Of a DNA stretch of 64,000 nt, positions 43,835 to 52,955 are shown piece after piece. The number at the start of each line of letters is the position of its first letter. The first letter of the stretch is position 1. A model generated the notes under the pieces. It saw only the letters and a list, made by a program, of their open reading frames with translations, was not told where the DNA came from and ran no database searches. Position numbers and translations under genes: made by a program. Origin of the DNA: Thalassovita gelatinovora (GTDB lineage: Bacteria; Pseudomonadota; Alphaproteobacteria; Rhodobacterales; Rhodobacteraceae); contig NZ_CYSA01000015.1 in NCBI RefSeq assembly GCF_001458355.1, forward strand, positions 563,001 through 627,000, written 5' to 3'.

Positions 43835-44347
43835 TCAGAGATAGGTTGTCGGGATCGCGGTGGTAAACTTCAGTTCTTCCATCGAGATCATCGAGTTCAC
43901 CTGGCTGAATTCCAAACGCCGGATCATTTGTTTGTAAACTGCGTCATAGGAATCCATATCCGGCACCACGACCTTCAGGATGTAATCGACCGTGCCGGTC
44001 AGGCGATAAGCTTCGACCACTTCGGGGATTTCGTCGATCAATTCGCGAAACCGATGCAGCCATTCAATCTCATGGCGCGACGTGCTGATCCCGATAAAGA
44101 CGGTCAGGGGAACATTGGCTCGGGTTTGATCGACCAAGACCACACGCTTCTTGATCACCCCTGCCTCTTCCATCCGTTTGATCCGCCGCCAACAGGGGTT
44201 GGTCGACAGACCCACAGCTTCGGAAATCGCTTGAATCGGAGTGTCGCTGTCATGTTGCAGAATTTCGAGAATCCGCTGATCGGTTTCATCGAAAGTCATG
44301 GTTGCGATCGGTTTGGAACCGGTTTTTCGAGGACGTGGTTCCGTCAT
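43835..44347 (-). CDS. Lrp/AsnC-family transcriptional regulator
   Basis: 170 aa. The N-terminal helix-turn-helix lies in FDETDQRILEILQHDSDTPI and QAISEAVGLSTNPCWRRIKR, the C-terminal RAM ligand domain in PLTVFIGISTSRHEIEWLHR. The opening codons add a basic tail (MTEPRPRKTGSKPIATM); the alternative start is the second Met, at 44299. ATG 44347 overlaps the stop of the VOC gene, so it is co-transcribed with it. Lrp-type proteins sense amino acids and usually control the adjacent operon, here the divergent transporter unit. Confidence 0.92.
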   Translation of the reverse strand: MTEPRPRKTGSKPIATMTFDETDQRILEILQHDSDTPIQAISEAVGLSTNPCWRRIKRMEEAGVIKKRVVLVDQTRANVPLTVFIGISTSRHEIEWLHRFRELIDEIPEVVEAYRLTGTVDYILKVVVPDMDSYDAVYKQMIRRLEFSQVNSMISMEELKFTTAIPTTYL

Positions 44348-45204
44348 GCGAGAACAAACTCCATAAGAACACCTGCTGCAAATTCTGGTCCCACGGTAAG
44401 ACCATCAGATGTTTCGGAAAAAGCCACATTCGAATTCACAAGGCAATCCTTTGCCGCCTCAAGATCGCGCGTCTTTATCCGCAACACGGTAAAAGCGCCA
44501 TTCGCGGTGGCGGAAAGATCAATCCCCGGATAACGCTTGGCCATTGTTGACGGGTCGCACAGGATCAGCGGAGCCGAATTCAGTCCGGTGTGGACCGTGA
44601 AACAATCATCCTCTTGTGTCACATGGCCCTCGGCCCAAAGCCGGGCAAAGCCATTGGCGTCTTTCTCAGGGCGATCCGAAATGGCCAGAATCGCATCGAT
44701 TCCACAGGCCGTGTTGCGATGCTCCAACAATTCAGGAATCCACACCGTCTCGCGGGTTTTGTGCTGACACATGAACACCATTCCAAGTGGCATGTCTGCC
44801 GGGGTAAAGGAGACGGTTGAGAAGGCCGCGACTCCCTCCGACCCATCCGGCAAGGGCACCGGACGGGAAAAGTCGCCAAGCCCCTGCGTCGCCAAGCCCA
44901 GTTCAGACAAGGCGTCGGCCGCAGCTTCGGCATTCTCGATCCGGCAGGCTATGGCATGGAGCCCCTGCCCCATTGTGGCCAAGGTTTCCCGCCGCGCTGC
45001 GTTGAGATCGGTCGGCGCCAGAATACCCAGAAGTTCGAAATAATCTGTCGGGAACATGATGGTATAATTGGCCGATCCTTTGGCAGCAGAATGGGTACCA
45101 CGTGGGGATAAGGTAAAACCAAGCGCATCGTATTGTGCGGCGGCACTGTCGAGATCGTCGACGAGAGCAAAGCAATGGTCGATGCCTTTGACGGGATGGG
45201 GCAT
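44344..45204 (-). CDS. VOC/glyoxalase-like domain protein
   Basis: 286 aa. Looks like a Glyoxalase_3-type protein: HPVKGIDHCFALVDDLDSAA at the start, then MFPTDYFELLG, and a second similar half with HTGLNSAPLILCD. Metal-binding residues may be His10 and Glu residues in YFELLG and near the C-terminus (LMEFVLA), but the exact set is unclear. It is encoded between an SDR and the Lrp regulator in one minus-strand unit. Function unknown; a lyase or dioxygenase-like step on an intermediate is possible. Confidence 0.8.
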   Translation of the reverse strand: MPHPVKGIDHCFALVDDLDSAAAQYDALGFTLSPRGTHSAAKGSANYTIMFPTDYFELLGILAPTDLNAARRETLATMGQGLHAIACRIENAEAAADALSELGLATQGLGDFSRPVPLPDGSEGVAAFSTVSFTPADMPLGMVFMCQHKTRETVWIPELLEHRNTACGIDAILAISDRPEKDANGFARLWAEGHVTQEDDCFTVHTGLNSAPLILCDPSTMAKRYPGIDLSATANGAFTVLRIKTRDLEAAKDCLVNSNVAFSETSDGLTVGPEFAAGVLMEFVLA

Positions 45205-45231
45205 GAATGAAGTCTCCTGTAGAAAGAAAGA

Positions 45232-45942
45232 TCAGCGACGCACAGGCGCCAGAACGATTTCGGGTAGCGAAATACCCGACTGCATCTGCGCGACGAACAA
45301 CGCGGTTTTCGCCATATCCTCGGGCTGAATCATCGTGGCCAACGTTGCGGCATCGAATCCCGGGCGCTGCGCCAACAAGGGCGTAGCGACTTCTGCGGGG
45401 CAAAGTGCCGTCGAACGAATGCCGTTTTTGCCCTCTTCGTCATTGAGGCTCAGTGACATATCAGAAAGCGCGTGCTTGGAAGCCCCATAGACAACACCGC
45501 TGACCGGGGAATGGAATCGGCCTGCCCAACTTGAAGTATGGATCATCACCCCGTCCTGTTGCGCCCGCATGATCGGCAGACAGGCTGCGATTACATTGAG
45601 CGCACCGGTGATATTGACGTCGATCACCTGATCCCAGCTTTTCCAATCGAGATCGGCCCAGGTGCGGTTCGGGATGTTGAGCCCAGCGTTGTTGCACAGC
45701 ACCGAAAGATCTCCGCCCCAAGAGGCAATTTCTTGTGCGGCTCCGGCCATGCCTTCGCGGTCGGTCACATCACCACGTTTTACATAGACGTTTTCAGGGA
45801 TCGGCAGCGTGGCTGCCACAGATTCGAGCGCATCTTGGTTTCGAGCCGTCAGCGCGACGCGATAACCCGCTTCGGCAAAAGATTTCGCCATCGCCGCGCC
45901 GATTCCCGACCCAGCGCCTGTGATCCATGCAGTTTTTGACAT
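45232..45942 (-). CDS. Short-chain dehydrogenase/reductase (SDR)
   Basis: 236 aa classical SDR. Cofactor motif ITGAGSGIGAAMAK, NNAG at the expected place and the catalytic triad Ser (HTSSWAG), YGASK. It is the first gene of the minus-strand unit SDR-VOC-Lrp, divergent from the ABC transporter operon. It probably reduces or oxidises a carbonyl or alcohol formed in the same pathway. Confidence 0.9.
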   Translation of the reverse strand: MSKTAWITGAGSGIGAAMAKSFAEAGYRVALTARNQDALESVAATLPIPENVYVKRGDVTDREGMAGAAQEIASWGGDLSVLCNNAGLNIPNRTWADLDWKSWDQVIDVNITGALNVIAACLPIMRAQQDGVMIHTSSWAGRFHSPVSGVVYGASKHALSDMSLSLNDEEGKNGIRSTALCPAEVATPLLAQRPGFDAATLATMIQPEDMAKTALFVAQMQSGISLPEIVLAPVRR

Positions 45943-46011
45943 GTGTTTCCCACTATTTCGATATTTTGAAGATCATGTTACCAATTTTTAATCATAGTGC
46001 AGTGTATTTTT

Positions 46012-46033
46012 CCAAATTAAAAGTATAATTTGG
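46012..46033. promoter_or_regulatory. AT-rich palindrome in the divergent promoter region
   Basis: CCAAATTA (46012-46019) and TAATTTGG (46026-46033) form a perfect inverted repeat with a 6-base spacer, flanked by T-rich sequence. It lies between the divergent SDR and substrate-binding protein genes. Lrp/AsnC proteins favour AT-rich dyads, so this is a candidate site for the regulator encoded at 43835-44347. Confidence 0.45.
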
Positions 46034-46134
46034 TTTTACATGTTGACTGACATCGCGAGACGCGGTTCACGTAAACCGGCAACAGCACCAAAAGGCCCAA
46101 CGAGGCCAACCAACCGACAGGGAGAACCTGAAAA

Positions 46135-47730
46135 ATGACTTTGCAGATTAAAAAAGCGGGACTAGCGCTCGCCATGACCGGGGCTCTGAGCTCTGTGGCC
46201 TTCACGGCCACGGCACAAGAAGAAGTCCAAAAGGGCGGCACTGCAGTCGTTCATATGATTTCTGAACAGCGCATCCTGAACCCCGGGCTACGCGCCTCTA
46301 CCGGGGTGTACAACATCACCGGTAAAATCATGGAACCGCTGATCGACAAAAGCTATGAAGGTTACGAGCCTGTGCTTGCGACCGAATGGTCCGGCTCCGA
46401 AGACGGTCTGACCATCACTCTCAAGCTGCGCGAAGGCGTGAACTGGCATGATGGTGAACCCTTCACCTGTGATGACGTCGCCTTTTCTGCCATCGAGCTT
46501 TGGAAAAATCTGCTGAACTATTCCTCAGCGCTGCAGGCCAATCTTGAAAGCGTCGATTGCCCTGACCCGCACACCGCCGTGTTCAATTACTCAAAACCGA
46601 TGCCGTTGCCGCTTTTCGTCGCCGCCATGCCCGATCTGGGCCACCCGGTACCGAAACACCTTTATGAAGGCACGGAGATCCTCAAGAACAAGTATAACAC
46701 CGCCCCCGTGGGCACGGGCCCGTTCAAGTTCGTCGAATATGAGCGCGGTCAATATGTGTTGGCCGAAAAGAACGAGGATTACTGGCGCGAAGGATTCCCC
46801 TATCTAGACCGCATTGTTTGGCGGTTCATCAAAGATAAATCCGCTGCTGCTGCCGCGCTTGAGGCTGGCGAGGTGCACGAATCCGGGTTCATCGGAGTGT
46901 CTATGGCTGACGTCGAACGTCTGGGCAAAGACGACCGGTTTGACGTGGGCACACAAGGTTACGAAAACAACGTGGCCCATTCCACCGTCGAATTCAATCA
47001 CCGCAACCCGATCCTCGCGGATGTGAAGGTGCGCCAAGCGATGTATCACGGGCTTGATATTGAGTACGCGATCAAAACCATCATGCATGGCTATGCAAAG
47101 GCAGGTCGCGGTCCTGTTCCGACTGCGGGTGGTCTCAATTACACAGACGATGTTCCGACTTATGCCTATGACACGGAATTGGCCAAGAAATTGCTCGACG
47201 ACGCAGGTTATCCGGTCAAAGACGATGGCTACCGGTTCCATTTGAAGCACCGTCCGGCTCCTTGGGGTGAATACACCCAGCTTTGGGCCGAATATTACGC
47301 TCAGGCGATGAAAGAGATCGGTATCAATGTCGAAATCCTAACCAACGACGCGCCGGGTTTCCTCAACGGTGTTTATCGCGACCATGATTTCGACACCGCC
47401 AATGGCTGGCACCAGTTCCGTTCTGACCCGGCCGTGTCCACCATGGTCTGGTTGCGCTCCGGTCAGCCGGAAGGCACCCCTTGGACCAACCAGTTTGGTT
47501 GGAAAAGCGACGAAATCGATCAAATGATCGACGCCGCCGCCTCTGAGCTCGATGTCGAAAAACGTTCCGAGATGTATCACGAAATCCAAGCCCGCTCGAT
47601 GGAAGAACTGCCCGTGTTCTTTGCCATTGAGCACCCGTTCATCTCTGTGACATCGACCAAGCTCCACAACCACCACAACACCCCCCGGTGGAATTCGTCG
47701 AGCTGGTACGATCTCTGGATCGAACAGTAA
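46135..47730 (+). CDS. ABC transporter substrate-binding protein, peptide/opine (SBP_bac_5) type
   Basis: 531 aa. A Sec signal peptide ends near Ala27 (AFTATA/QEEV). The mature protein has the family pattern LATEWSGSEDGLTITLKLRE, GVNWHDGEPFTCDDV and later DDAGYPVKDDGYRF. Such proteins bind di/oligopeptides or amino-acid conjugates in the periplasm. It opens the eight-gene plus-strand unit and is followed by a strong stem-loop. SD AGGGAGAACC precedes ATG 46135. Confidence 0.93.
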   Translation: MTLQIKKAGLALAMTGALSSVAFTATAQEEVQKGGTAVVHMISEQRILNPGLRASTGVYNITGKIMEPLIDKSYEGYEPVLATEWSGSEDGLTITLKLREGVNWHDGEPFTCDDVAFSAIELWKNLLNYSSALQANLESVDCPDPHTAVFNYSKPMPLPLFVAAMPDLGHPVPKHLYEGTEILKNKYNTAPVGTGPFKFVEYERGQYVLAEKNEDYWREGFPYLDRIVWRFIKDKSAAAAALEAGEVHESGFIGVSMADVERLGKDDRFDVGTQGYENNVAHSTVEFNHRNPILADVKVRQAMYHGLDIEYAIKTIMHGYAKAGRGPVPTAGGLNYTDDVPTYAYDTELAKKLLDDAGYPVKDDGYRFHLKHRPAPWGEYTQLWAEYYAQAMKEIGINVEILTNDAPGFLNGVYRDHDFDTANGWHQFRSDPAVSTMVWLRSGQPEGTPWTNQFGWKSDEIDQMIDAAASELDVEKRSEMYHEIQARSMEELPVFFAIEHPFISVTSTKLHNHHNTPRWNSSSWYDLWIEQ

Positions 47731-47739
47731 AACTTGCCG

Positions 47740-47766
47740 GGACGGGCGCATCAAACGCGCCCGTCC
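47740..47766 (+). terminator. Stem-loop between binding protein and permease genes
   Basis: GGACGGGCGC and GCGCCCGTCC form a perfect 10-base stem with a 7-base loop, starting 10 bases after the binding-protein stop. No T-run follows. It mirrors the phnD-phnE stem-loop and likely raises binding-protein message relative to the permeases. Confidence 0.65.
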
Positions 47767-47810
47767 TCCCCTGACTAACTCCTTCGACTGGTCCTAAGGA
47801 TCCCAAGATA

Positions 47811-48800
47811 ATGACACTGCACATGCCCCCGGTCTTGACCTATGCCCTGCGCCGCCTTGTTCAGGCGGTGCCCGTGGTCATCCTGATCATGATCGGCACG
47901 TTTCTTTTGCTCAAACTCGCTCCCGGTGACACGGTTGATGCGCTTGTGGGCGACATGGGCGGCGCTGATGCCGCCTTTATCGAGCGACTGCGGATCGAAT
48001 ACGGGCTCGATCAACCCGTTTGGGTCCAGCTTTGGCGCTATATGGTCAAACTCGCCTCTTTCGATTTCGGTTGGTCTTTCGTCTATGAACAACCCGTTTC
48101 AACCGTCCTCATGGAACGGCTTGGTACGACGCTGATGCTGATGGCGACTTCCTTGAGTATCGCCTTTGTCGCGGGCATCGGGCTGGGTGCAATCGCCGCA
48201 CGCCGCGCCTATTCCACGACTGACAATCTGATCTCGGTTTTGGGCCTGGTCTTTTACGCCACCCCGTCCTTCTTCCTCTCGCTGATGCTGATGCTGCTCT
48301 TCTCCGTCAAACTCGGCTGGTTGCCGGTAGGCGGGATCACAACCATCGCCGCCTTCTATTCCGGCTGGGATCATGTCTGGGACGTGGTGCGCCACCTGAT
48401 CATGCCGACCGCTGCACTGTCGCTAATCTATCTGGCCTTTTACCTGCGGCTGATGCGGGCCTCCGTGATGGAGGTCGCCGATCTCGATTACGTCCGCACC
48501 GCGCGTGCGAAAGGCGCAAAAGAAACCCGTCTCATGGTGCATCACATCATGCGCAACGCGCTTTTGCCGGTGGTCACGCTTTTGGGCTTACAGTTCTCTA
48601 CCGTTCTGGGCGGCTCCATCGTAGTCGAAACCATCTTCACCCTGCCGGGACTGGGGCAGCTTGCTTACCAGTCCGTCGTGCAACGCGACATGAACACGCT
48701 GATGGGGATCATTTTCCTCTGCTCCATCATCGTCATCGTCGTGAATTTTCTCACTGACCTGCTTTATGCACGTCTCGACAGCAGGATCGAACTCGCATGA
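47811..48800 (+). CDS. ABC transporter permease, DppB type
   Basis: 329 aa. Inner-membrane permease with about six helices. The DppB N-terminal helix reads YALRRLVQAVPVVILIMIGT, and the EAA-loop equivalent is DYVRTARAKGAKETRLMVHH. The end VETIFTLPGLGQLAYQSVVQ then RDMNTLMGIIF is characteristic. It pairs with the DppC-type gene, which it overlaps by four bases (ATGA). Confidence 0.94.
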   Translation: MTLHMPPVLTYALRRLVQAVPVVILIMIGTFLLLKLAPGDTVDALVGDMGGADAAFIERLRIEYGLDQPVWVQLWRYMVKLASFDFGWSFVYEQPVSTVLMERLGTTLMLMATSLSIAFVAGIGLGAIAARRAYSTTDNLISVLGLVFYATPSFFLSLMLMLLFSVKLGWLPVGGITTIAAFYSGWDHVWDVVRHLIMPTAALSLIYLAFYLRLMRASVMEVADLDYVRTARAKGAKETRLMVHHIMRNALLPVVTLLGLQFSTVLGGSIVVETIFTLPGLGQLAYQSVVQRDMNTLMGIIFLCSIIVIVVNFLTDLLYARLDSRIELA

Positions 48801-49672
48801 CTCTCGCTGATACTGATATCGCCCCACCCGAACCCCCGCGCTATGTCATGTTCTGGCGCCGTTACCGCCGGAACCGCGCGGCTGTTCTGGGACTGTTCCT
48901 CTTTGCCATCGTCATCATCATGGCGCTCACCGCCGGAATCATCGACCCCGGCGATCCTCTCCGGCGTGCGGGCGAACCGCTCACCCCGCCCTTCGTCAAC
49001 TGGGATACGCCTTTGGGCACGGATCAGTTGGGTCGGGATGTGCTTTCCGGTGTTTTCTACGGCGCGCGGATTTCGCTTCTGATCGGGGTGGCGGCGACGC
49101 TTGTCGCAATTCTCATCGGGGTCGTCATAGGAGCGCTTTCGGGCTATTTCGGCGGCTGGGTCGATGACGTCCTGATGCGCTTCACCGAAGCCTTCCAGAC
49201 CATCCCGAACTTTGTTCTTCTGCTGACGCTTGTCGCCATCATGGGATCCAAGATCGAATGGATCACCATCGCCATCGGTATCGTCAGCTGGACCGCCCCT
49301 GCCCGCATGGTACGCGCTGAATTCATGTCTCTCAGAGGTCGTGAATTCGTCGATGCCGCACGCAATCTGGGCGTTTCGAACAGCGCAATCATCTTTCGCG
49401 AAATCTTGCCCAACGCTTTGCCACCGATCGTTGTCTACGCCTCGGTCATCATGGCGCTCTCGATCCTGATGGAAAGCGCTCTGGCCTTTCTTTCTCTGGG
49501 CGATCCCAACTACGCAAGTTGGGGCAACATGATCGGTCAAGGCCGCGCCGTTCTGCGCTCTGCTCCCTACTGCGCCGTGATCCCCGGCATCGCGATCATC
49601 CTCACCGTCCTGTCCTTTTCGCTGCTCGGCGAAGGTCTCAACGATGCGCTCAATCCGAGGCAGAAGAAATGA
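48797..49672 (+). CDS. ABC transporter permease, DppC type
   Basis: 291 aa. N-terminal helix after RYRRNRAAVLGLFLFAIVII, the conserved PFVNWDTPLGTDQLGRDVLS of DppC/OppC, and the coupling loop EFVDAARNLGVSNSAIIFRE. Ends near LSFSLLGEGLNDALNPRQ. It overlaps the DppB gene before it and the ATPase gene after it, so the transporter is made as a set. Confidence 0.94.
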   Translation: MTLADTDIAPPEPPRYVMFWRRYRRNRAAVLGLFLFAIVIIMALTAGIIDPGDPLRRAGEPLTPPFVNWDTPLGTDQLGRDVLSGVFYGARISLLIGVAATLVAILIGVVIGALSGYFGGWVDDVLMRFTEAFQTIPNFVLLLTLVAIMGSKIEWITIAIGIVSWTAPARMVRAEFMSLRGREFVDAARNLGVSNSAIIFREILPNALPPIVVYASVIMALSILMESALAFLSLGDPNYASWGNMIGQGRAVLRSAPYCAVIPGIAIILTVLSFSLLGEGLNDALNPRQKK

Positions 49673-51315
49673 CGAAGAAAAATCCACCTGTTCTCGCACT
49701 CCGCAAACTGGAAATTTCTCTGCCTAAGGGGGCGGATCGCCCCTATGCCCTCGAAGGACTGGACCTGACCATAGAATCCGGTGAAATCGTCTGTCTCGTG
49801 GGCGAAAGCGGGTCTGGTAAATCGCTTTGCGCGGGGGCCATCATGGGGCTCTTGCCCGAACCACATGTGCGGGTCACGGGCGGCGCGATCCGCTTCATGG
49901 GGGAAGAGCTTCGGGGCAAAACAGATGCGGAAATGCGCAAACTGCGCGGCGCCGATATTTCGATGATCTTCCAAGAGCCGATGACCGCGCTCAACCCGCA
50001 AAAGACCGTCGGCTGGCAGATCGACGAAATGCTGCGCCTTCACACGAAGATGAATAAATCCGAACGCAAGGCCCGTGCAATCGAGATGCTCGAACGGGTC
50101 CACATCCCCGAACCGCCATCGGCCTATAATGCCTATCCGCATCAGATTTCAGGGGGACAGCGTCAACGGGTGATGATTGCCATGGCCTTGACCCTGTCGC
50201 CCAAATTGATCATCGCAGATGAACCCACCACCGCGCTGGATGTGACCACGCAATTGCAAATCCTCAAACTCATCCGCGAATTGCAGAAGGATGAAGGCGC
50301 GGGCGTTCTTTTCATCACTCACGACTTTGGCGTTGTGGCTGAAATCGCGGACAAGGTCGCTGTGCTCTGCCGTGGTGAACTGGTTGAAAGCGGTACGACC
50401 GACGCGGTTCTCAACCATCCACAACACCCTTACACTCGGGCGCTGATCAGTGCCGTTCCCGCGCTCACGCCGCCGCCCGTGAAACCAGTGATCAATGGGC
50501 CTGTAGTACTCAAAGGCACGGGACTGAAAAAAACCTTTGCCGCGCGTGGTGGGCTGTTGTCAGGCAAACGTACCGCCGTGACTGCGGTCAAGGATCTGAC
50601 CTTTCAACTGCATCAAGGCGAAACCCTGGGTGTCGTGGGCGAAAGCGGGTCGGGGAAAACGACCGTTTCGCGGATCGTCACCCGGCTTTTGGAATGCGAC
50701 CAAGGATCGGTGGAATTGGATGGCAAGGATTTGCTCGCTTGCTCTCCGCGGGAACTGCGCGCGATGCGTAAACATATCCAGATGGTGTTCCAGGACCCGA
50801 TGGCGTCACTCAATCCGCGCAAACGCGTGGTCGATCTGATCGCCCAAGGCCCCATCGTGCACGGAACCAACCCGGCACAGGCCCGCGATGCGGCAAAGAA
50901 GCTACTGGAACTGGTAGAACTGTCGCCCGCCGCCGCAAACAGATTCCCGCACGAATTTTCCGGCGGCCAGCGACAGCGCATCGGCATCGCCCGCGCCTTG
51001 GCAATGGAACCCAAGGTGATCGTAGCCGACGAACCGGTTTCCGCGCTCGACGTGTCGGTTCAAGCGCAAGTGTTGAAATTGCTGGCCGACCTTCGCGATC
51101 GGCTGAACCTGTCGCTACTGTTCGTCACCCATGACCTCCGTGTTGCAGCACAGCTTTGTGACCGCATCATCGTCATGCAAAAAGGCGAAATCGTCGAATC
51201 TGGCCTGACCGCAGAGGTCTTTGCCAACCCGCAACACCCCTACACGCAGAATCTGCTTTCTTCCATCCCCGGCCGCGATTGGACCCCTCCGTCGCTGCAG
51301 GCGGATGTCGCCTAA
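49669..51315 (+). CDS. ABC transporter ATPase, fused DppD-DppF type
   Basis: 548 aa with two full nucleotide-binding domains in one chain. First half: [39 protein letters not shown]. Second half from about residue 280: [42 protein letters not shown] hydrolysis drives uptake through the two permeases. ATG 49669 lies within the stop of the DppC gene (ATGA); a longer upstream frame is rejected. Confidence 0.95.
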   Translation: MTKKNPPVLALRKLEISLPKGADRPYALEGLDLTIESGEIVCLVGESGSGKSLCAGAIMGLLPEPHVRVTGGAIRFMGEELRGKTDAEMRKLRGADISMIFQEPMTALNPQKTVGWQIDEMLRLHTKMNKSERKARAIEMLERVHIPEPPSAYNAYPHQISGGQRQRVMIAMALTLSPKLIIADEPTTALDVTTQLQILKLIRELQKDEGAGVLFITHDFGVVAEIADKVAVLCRGELVESGTTDAVLNHPQHPYTRALISAVPALTPPPVKPVINGPVVLKGTGLKKTFAARGGLLSGKRTAVTAVKDLTFQLHQGETLGVVGESGSGKTTVSRIVTRLLECDQGSVELDGKDLLACSPRELRAMRKHIQMVFQDPMASLNPRKRVVDLIAQGPIVHGTNPAQARDAAKKLLELVELSPAAANRFPHEFSGGQRQRIGIARALAMEPKVIVADEPVSALDVSVQAQVLKLLADLRDRLNLSLLFVTHDLRVAAQLCDRIIVMQKGEIVESGLTAEVFANPQHPYTQNLLSSIPGRDWTPPSLQADVA

Positions 51316-51325
51316 GGACTAACCC

Positions 51326-52954
51326 ATGTCATTGGAATTTCGAGACATTCGCAACTCTATCATCGGTGAGGGTTGCGCCATACCGGGGCCTTTCGGACCA
51401 CGCGCCCTGCTCTATGCCGATTACGTCGCTTCGGGTCGTGCGCTTGCATTCATCGAGGATGCGATCCGCACCCATGTCCTGCCCTATTATGGTAATACGC
51501 ATACCGAAACCTCCTATACCGGACGCCGCACCACGCAATTGCGCGAAATGGCGCGCAAGGCCGTGCGCGACGCCGTCAACGCGGATGAAAACCACGCGGT
51601 GATCTTTACCGGATCGGGTGCCACCGGTGCGGTAGACAAGCTTGTGCGGGCATTCGCGATGAAAGGGTTGGGTGAGGGCGCGGTGGTCTTTGTCGGGCCT
51701 TACGAGCATCATTCCAATGATTTGCCTTGGCGTGAAAGTGGGGCCACACTGGTGCGTGTCCCCTTGAATACGGCGGGCAGCATTTGTCTCGAAACCTTGG
51801 AACGGGAACTGCAGGCGCATTCTGACGCTTCGCTCAAGCTCGGGGCGTTTTCGGCGGCGTCAAATGTGACCGGCGTGCGCACCGACCTGAGCGCCGTCTC
51901 CCGGCTGCTGCATGATCATGGGGCATTTTGCATCGTGGATTTCGCCGCCGCCGCGCCCTATATGCCCATTCAGCTGTCCGAAACACATCCCGGTGCCGGG
52001 GACCGCATCGACGCGGCGATGATTTCGCCCCATAAATTCGCCGGTGGTCCCAGCGCTTCGGGCCTCTTGATCGCCGACCGCAGCTTCTTGGACACCGAAC
52101 GCCCGACTTTAACCGGGGGCGGCACCGTCAGCTATGTCACTGCCGAAGGTCACAGTTATGTAACTGATCCGGAACACCGCGAAGAAGGCGGGACTCCTGC
52201 CATCGTCGACAACATCCGCACCGGCATGGTGATGCAGTTGAAACGCGATATGGATGAATCCCGGATCGAGGTGCGCGAAGCCACGCTTACGCGGCGGATG
52301 GAGGAAGCGCTGCGCGCGATTCCCGGAGTCGAACTTCTGGGTCCGCGCAACGTGCCGCGACTGGGGATTTTTTCCTTCAACATTCGCGTCGGAGAGAAGC
52401 TGTTGCATCACAGCTACGTCGTCGCTTTGCTCAACGACCTGTTCGGGATTCAGGCCAGAGGTGGTTGTTCTTGCGCTGGGCCCTATGGCCATGCGCTCTT
52501 GGACATCGACACAGTGACCAGTGGCCAACATGAACAGGCAGTCCATCAGGGCAACAGCGTTTTCCGCCCTGGTTGGGTGCGTTTGGGTGTCAATTGGTTC
52601 TTCGAAGACGAAGATATCGATCGTATGGTCGCCGCGATCCAGTTCATCGCGGACCATGGGATGGAGATGCTACCGCATTACCGGCTTGATGCCGCCGCAG
52701 GCAACTGGAATGCCACCACTGTTTTTGACGACCCCCTGCCCGCCACCCTGTCCGAGCTTTGGACCGGGGCGTCCCGATTTGAAACAGTTACCCCCGATTT
52801 CCAAACCTGCTTGTCAGAGGCCGGGGTTCTTGCCCATGCCGCCAAAGACCTGCCCACGCCAGAGACCGTAGTTTTCACTTCGAACGAAGACGCGCTGCGC
52901 TGGTTCTGGTTGCCGCATGAGGCAGTACAGATGACGCAACAAGGAGCGCTTTGA
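51326..52954 (+). CDS. Class V aminotransferase/cysteine-desulfurase-like PLP enzyme
   Basis: 542 aa, longer than usual SufS/NifS proteins (about 400). The PLP lysine is Lys237 in MISPHKFAGGPSA, and RGGCSCAGPYG (Cys381 and Cys383) lies where SufS-type enzymes place their active cysteine. The substrate part FTGSGATGAVDKLVRAF is family-typical. The last 100 or so residues form an extra region with no clear counterpart. It could release sulfur from a cysteine-like substrate or act as a C-S lyase or epimerase. It lies between the transporter and flavoenzyme genes, 10 bases after the ATPase gene. Confidence 0.85.
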   Translation: MSLEFRDIRNSIIGEGCAIPGPFGPRALLYADYVASGRALAFIEDAIRTHVLPYYGNTHTETSYTGRRTTQLREMARKAVRDAVNADENHAVIFTGSGATGAVDKLVRAFAMKGLGEGAVVFVGPYEHHSNDLPWRESGATLVRVPLNTAGSICLETLERELQAHSDASLKLGAFSAASNVTGVRTDLSAVSRLLHDHGAFCIVDFAAAAPYMPIQLSETHPGAGDRIDAAMISPHKFAGGPSASGLLIADRSFLDTERPTLTGGGTVSYVTAEGHSYVTDPEHREEGGTPAIVDNIRTGMVMQLKRDMDESRIEVREATLTRRMEEALRAIPGVELLGPRNVPRLGIFSFNIRVGEKLLHHSYVVALLNDLFGIQARGGCSCAGPYGHALLDIDTVTSGQHEQAVHQGNSVFRPGWVRLGVNWFFEDEDIDRMVAAIQFIADHGMEMLPHYRLDAAAGNWNATTVFDDPLPATLSELWTGASRFETVTPDFQTCLSEAGVLAHAAKDLPTPETVVFTSNEDALRWFWLPHEAVQMTQQGAL

Positions 52955-52955
52955 A

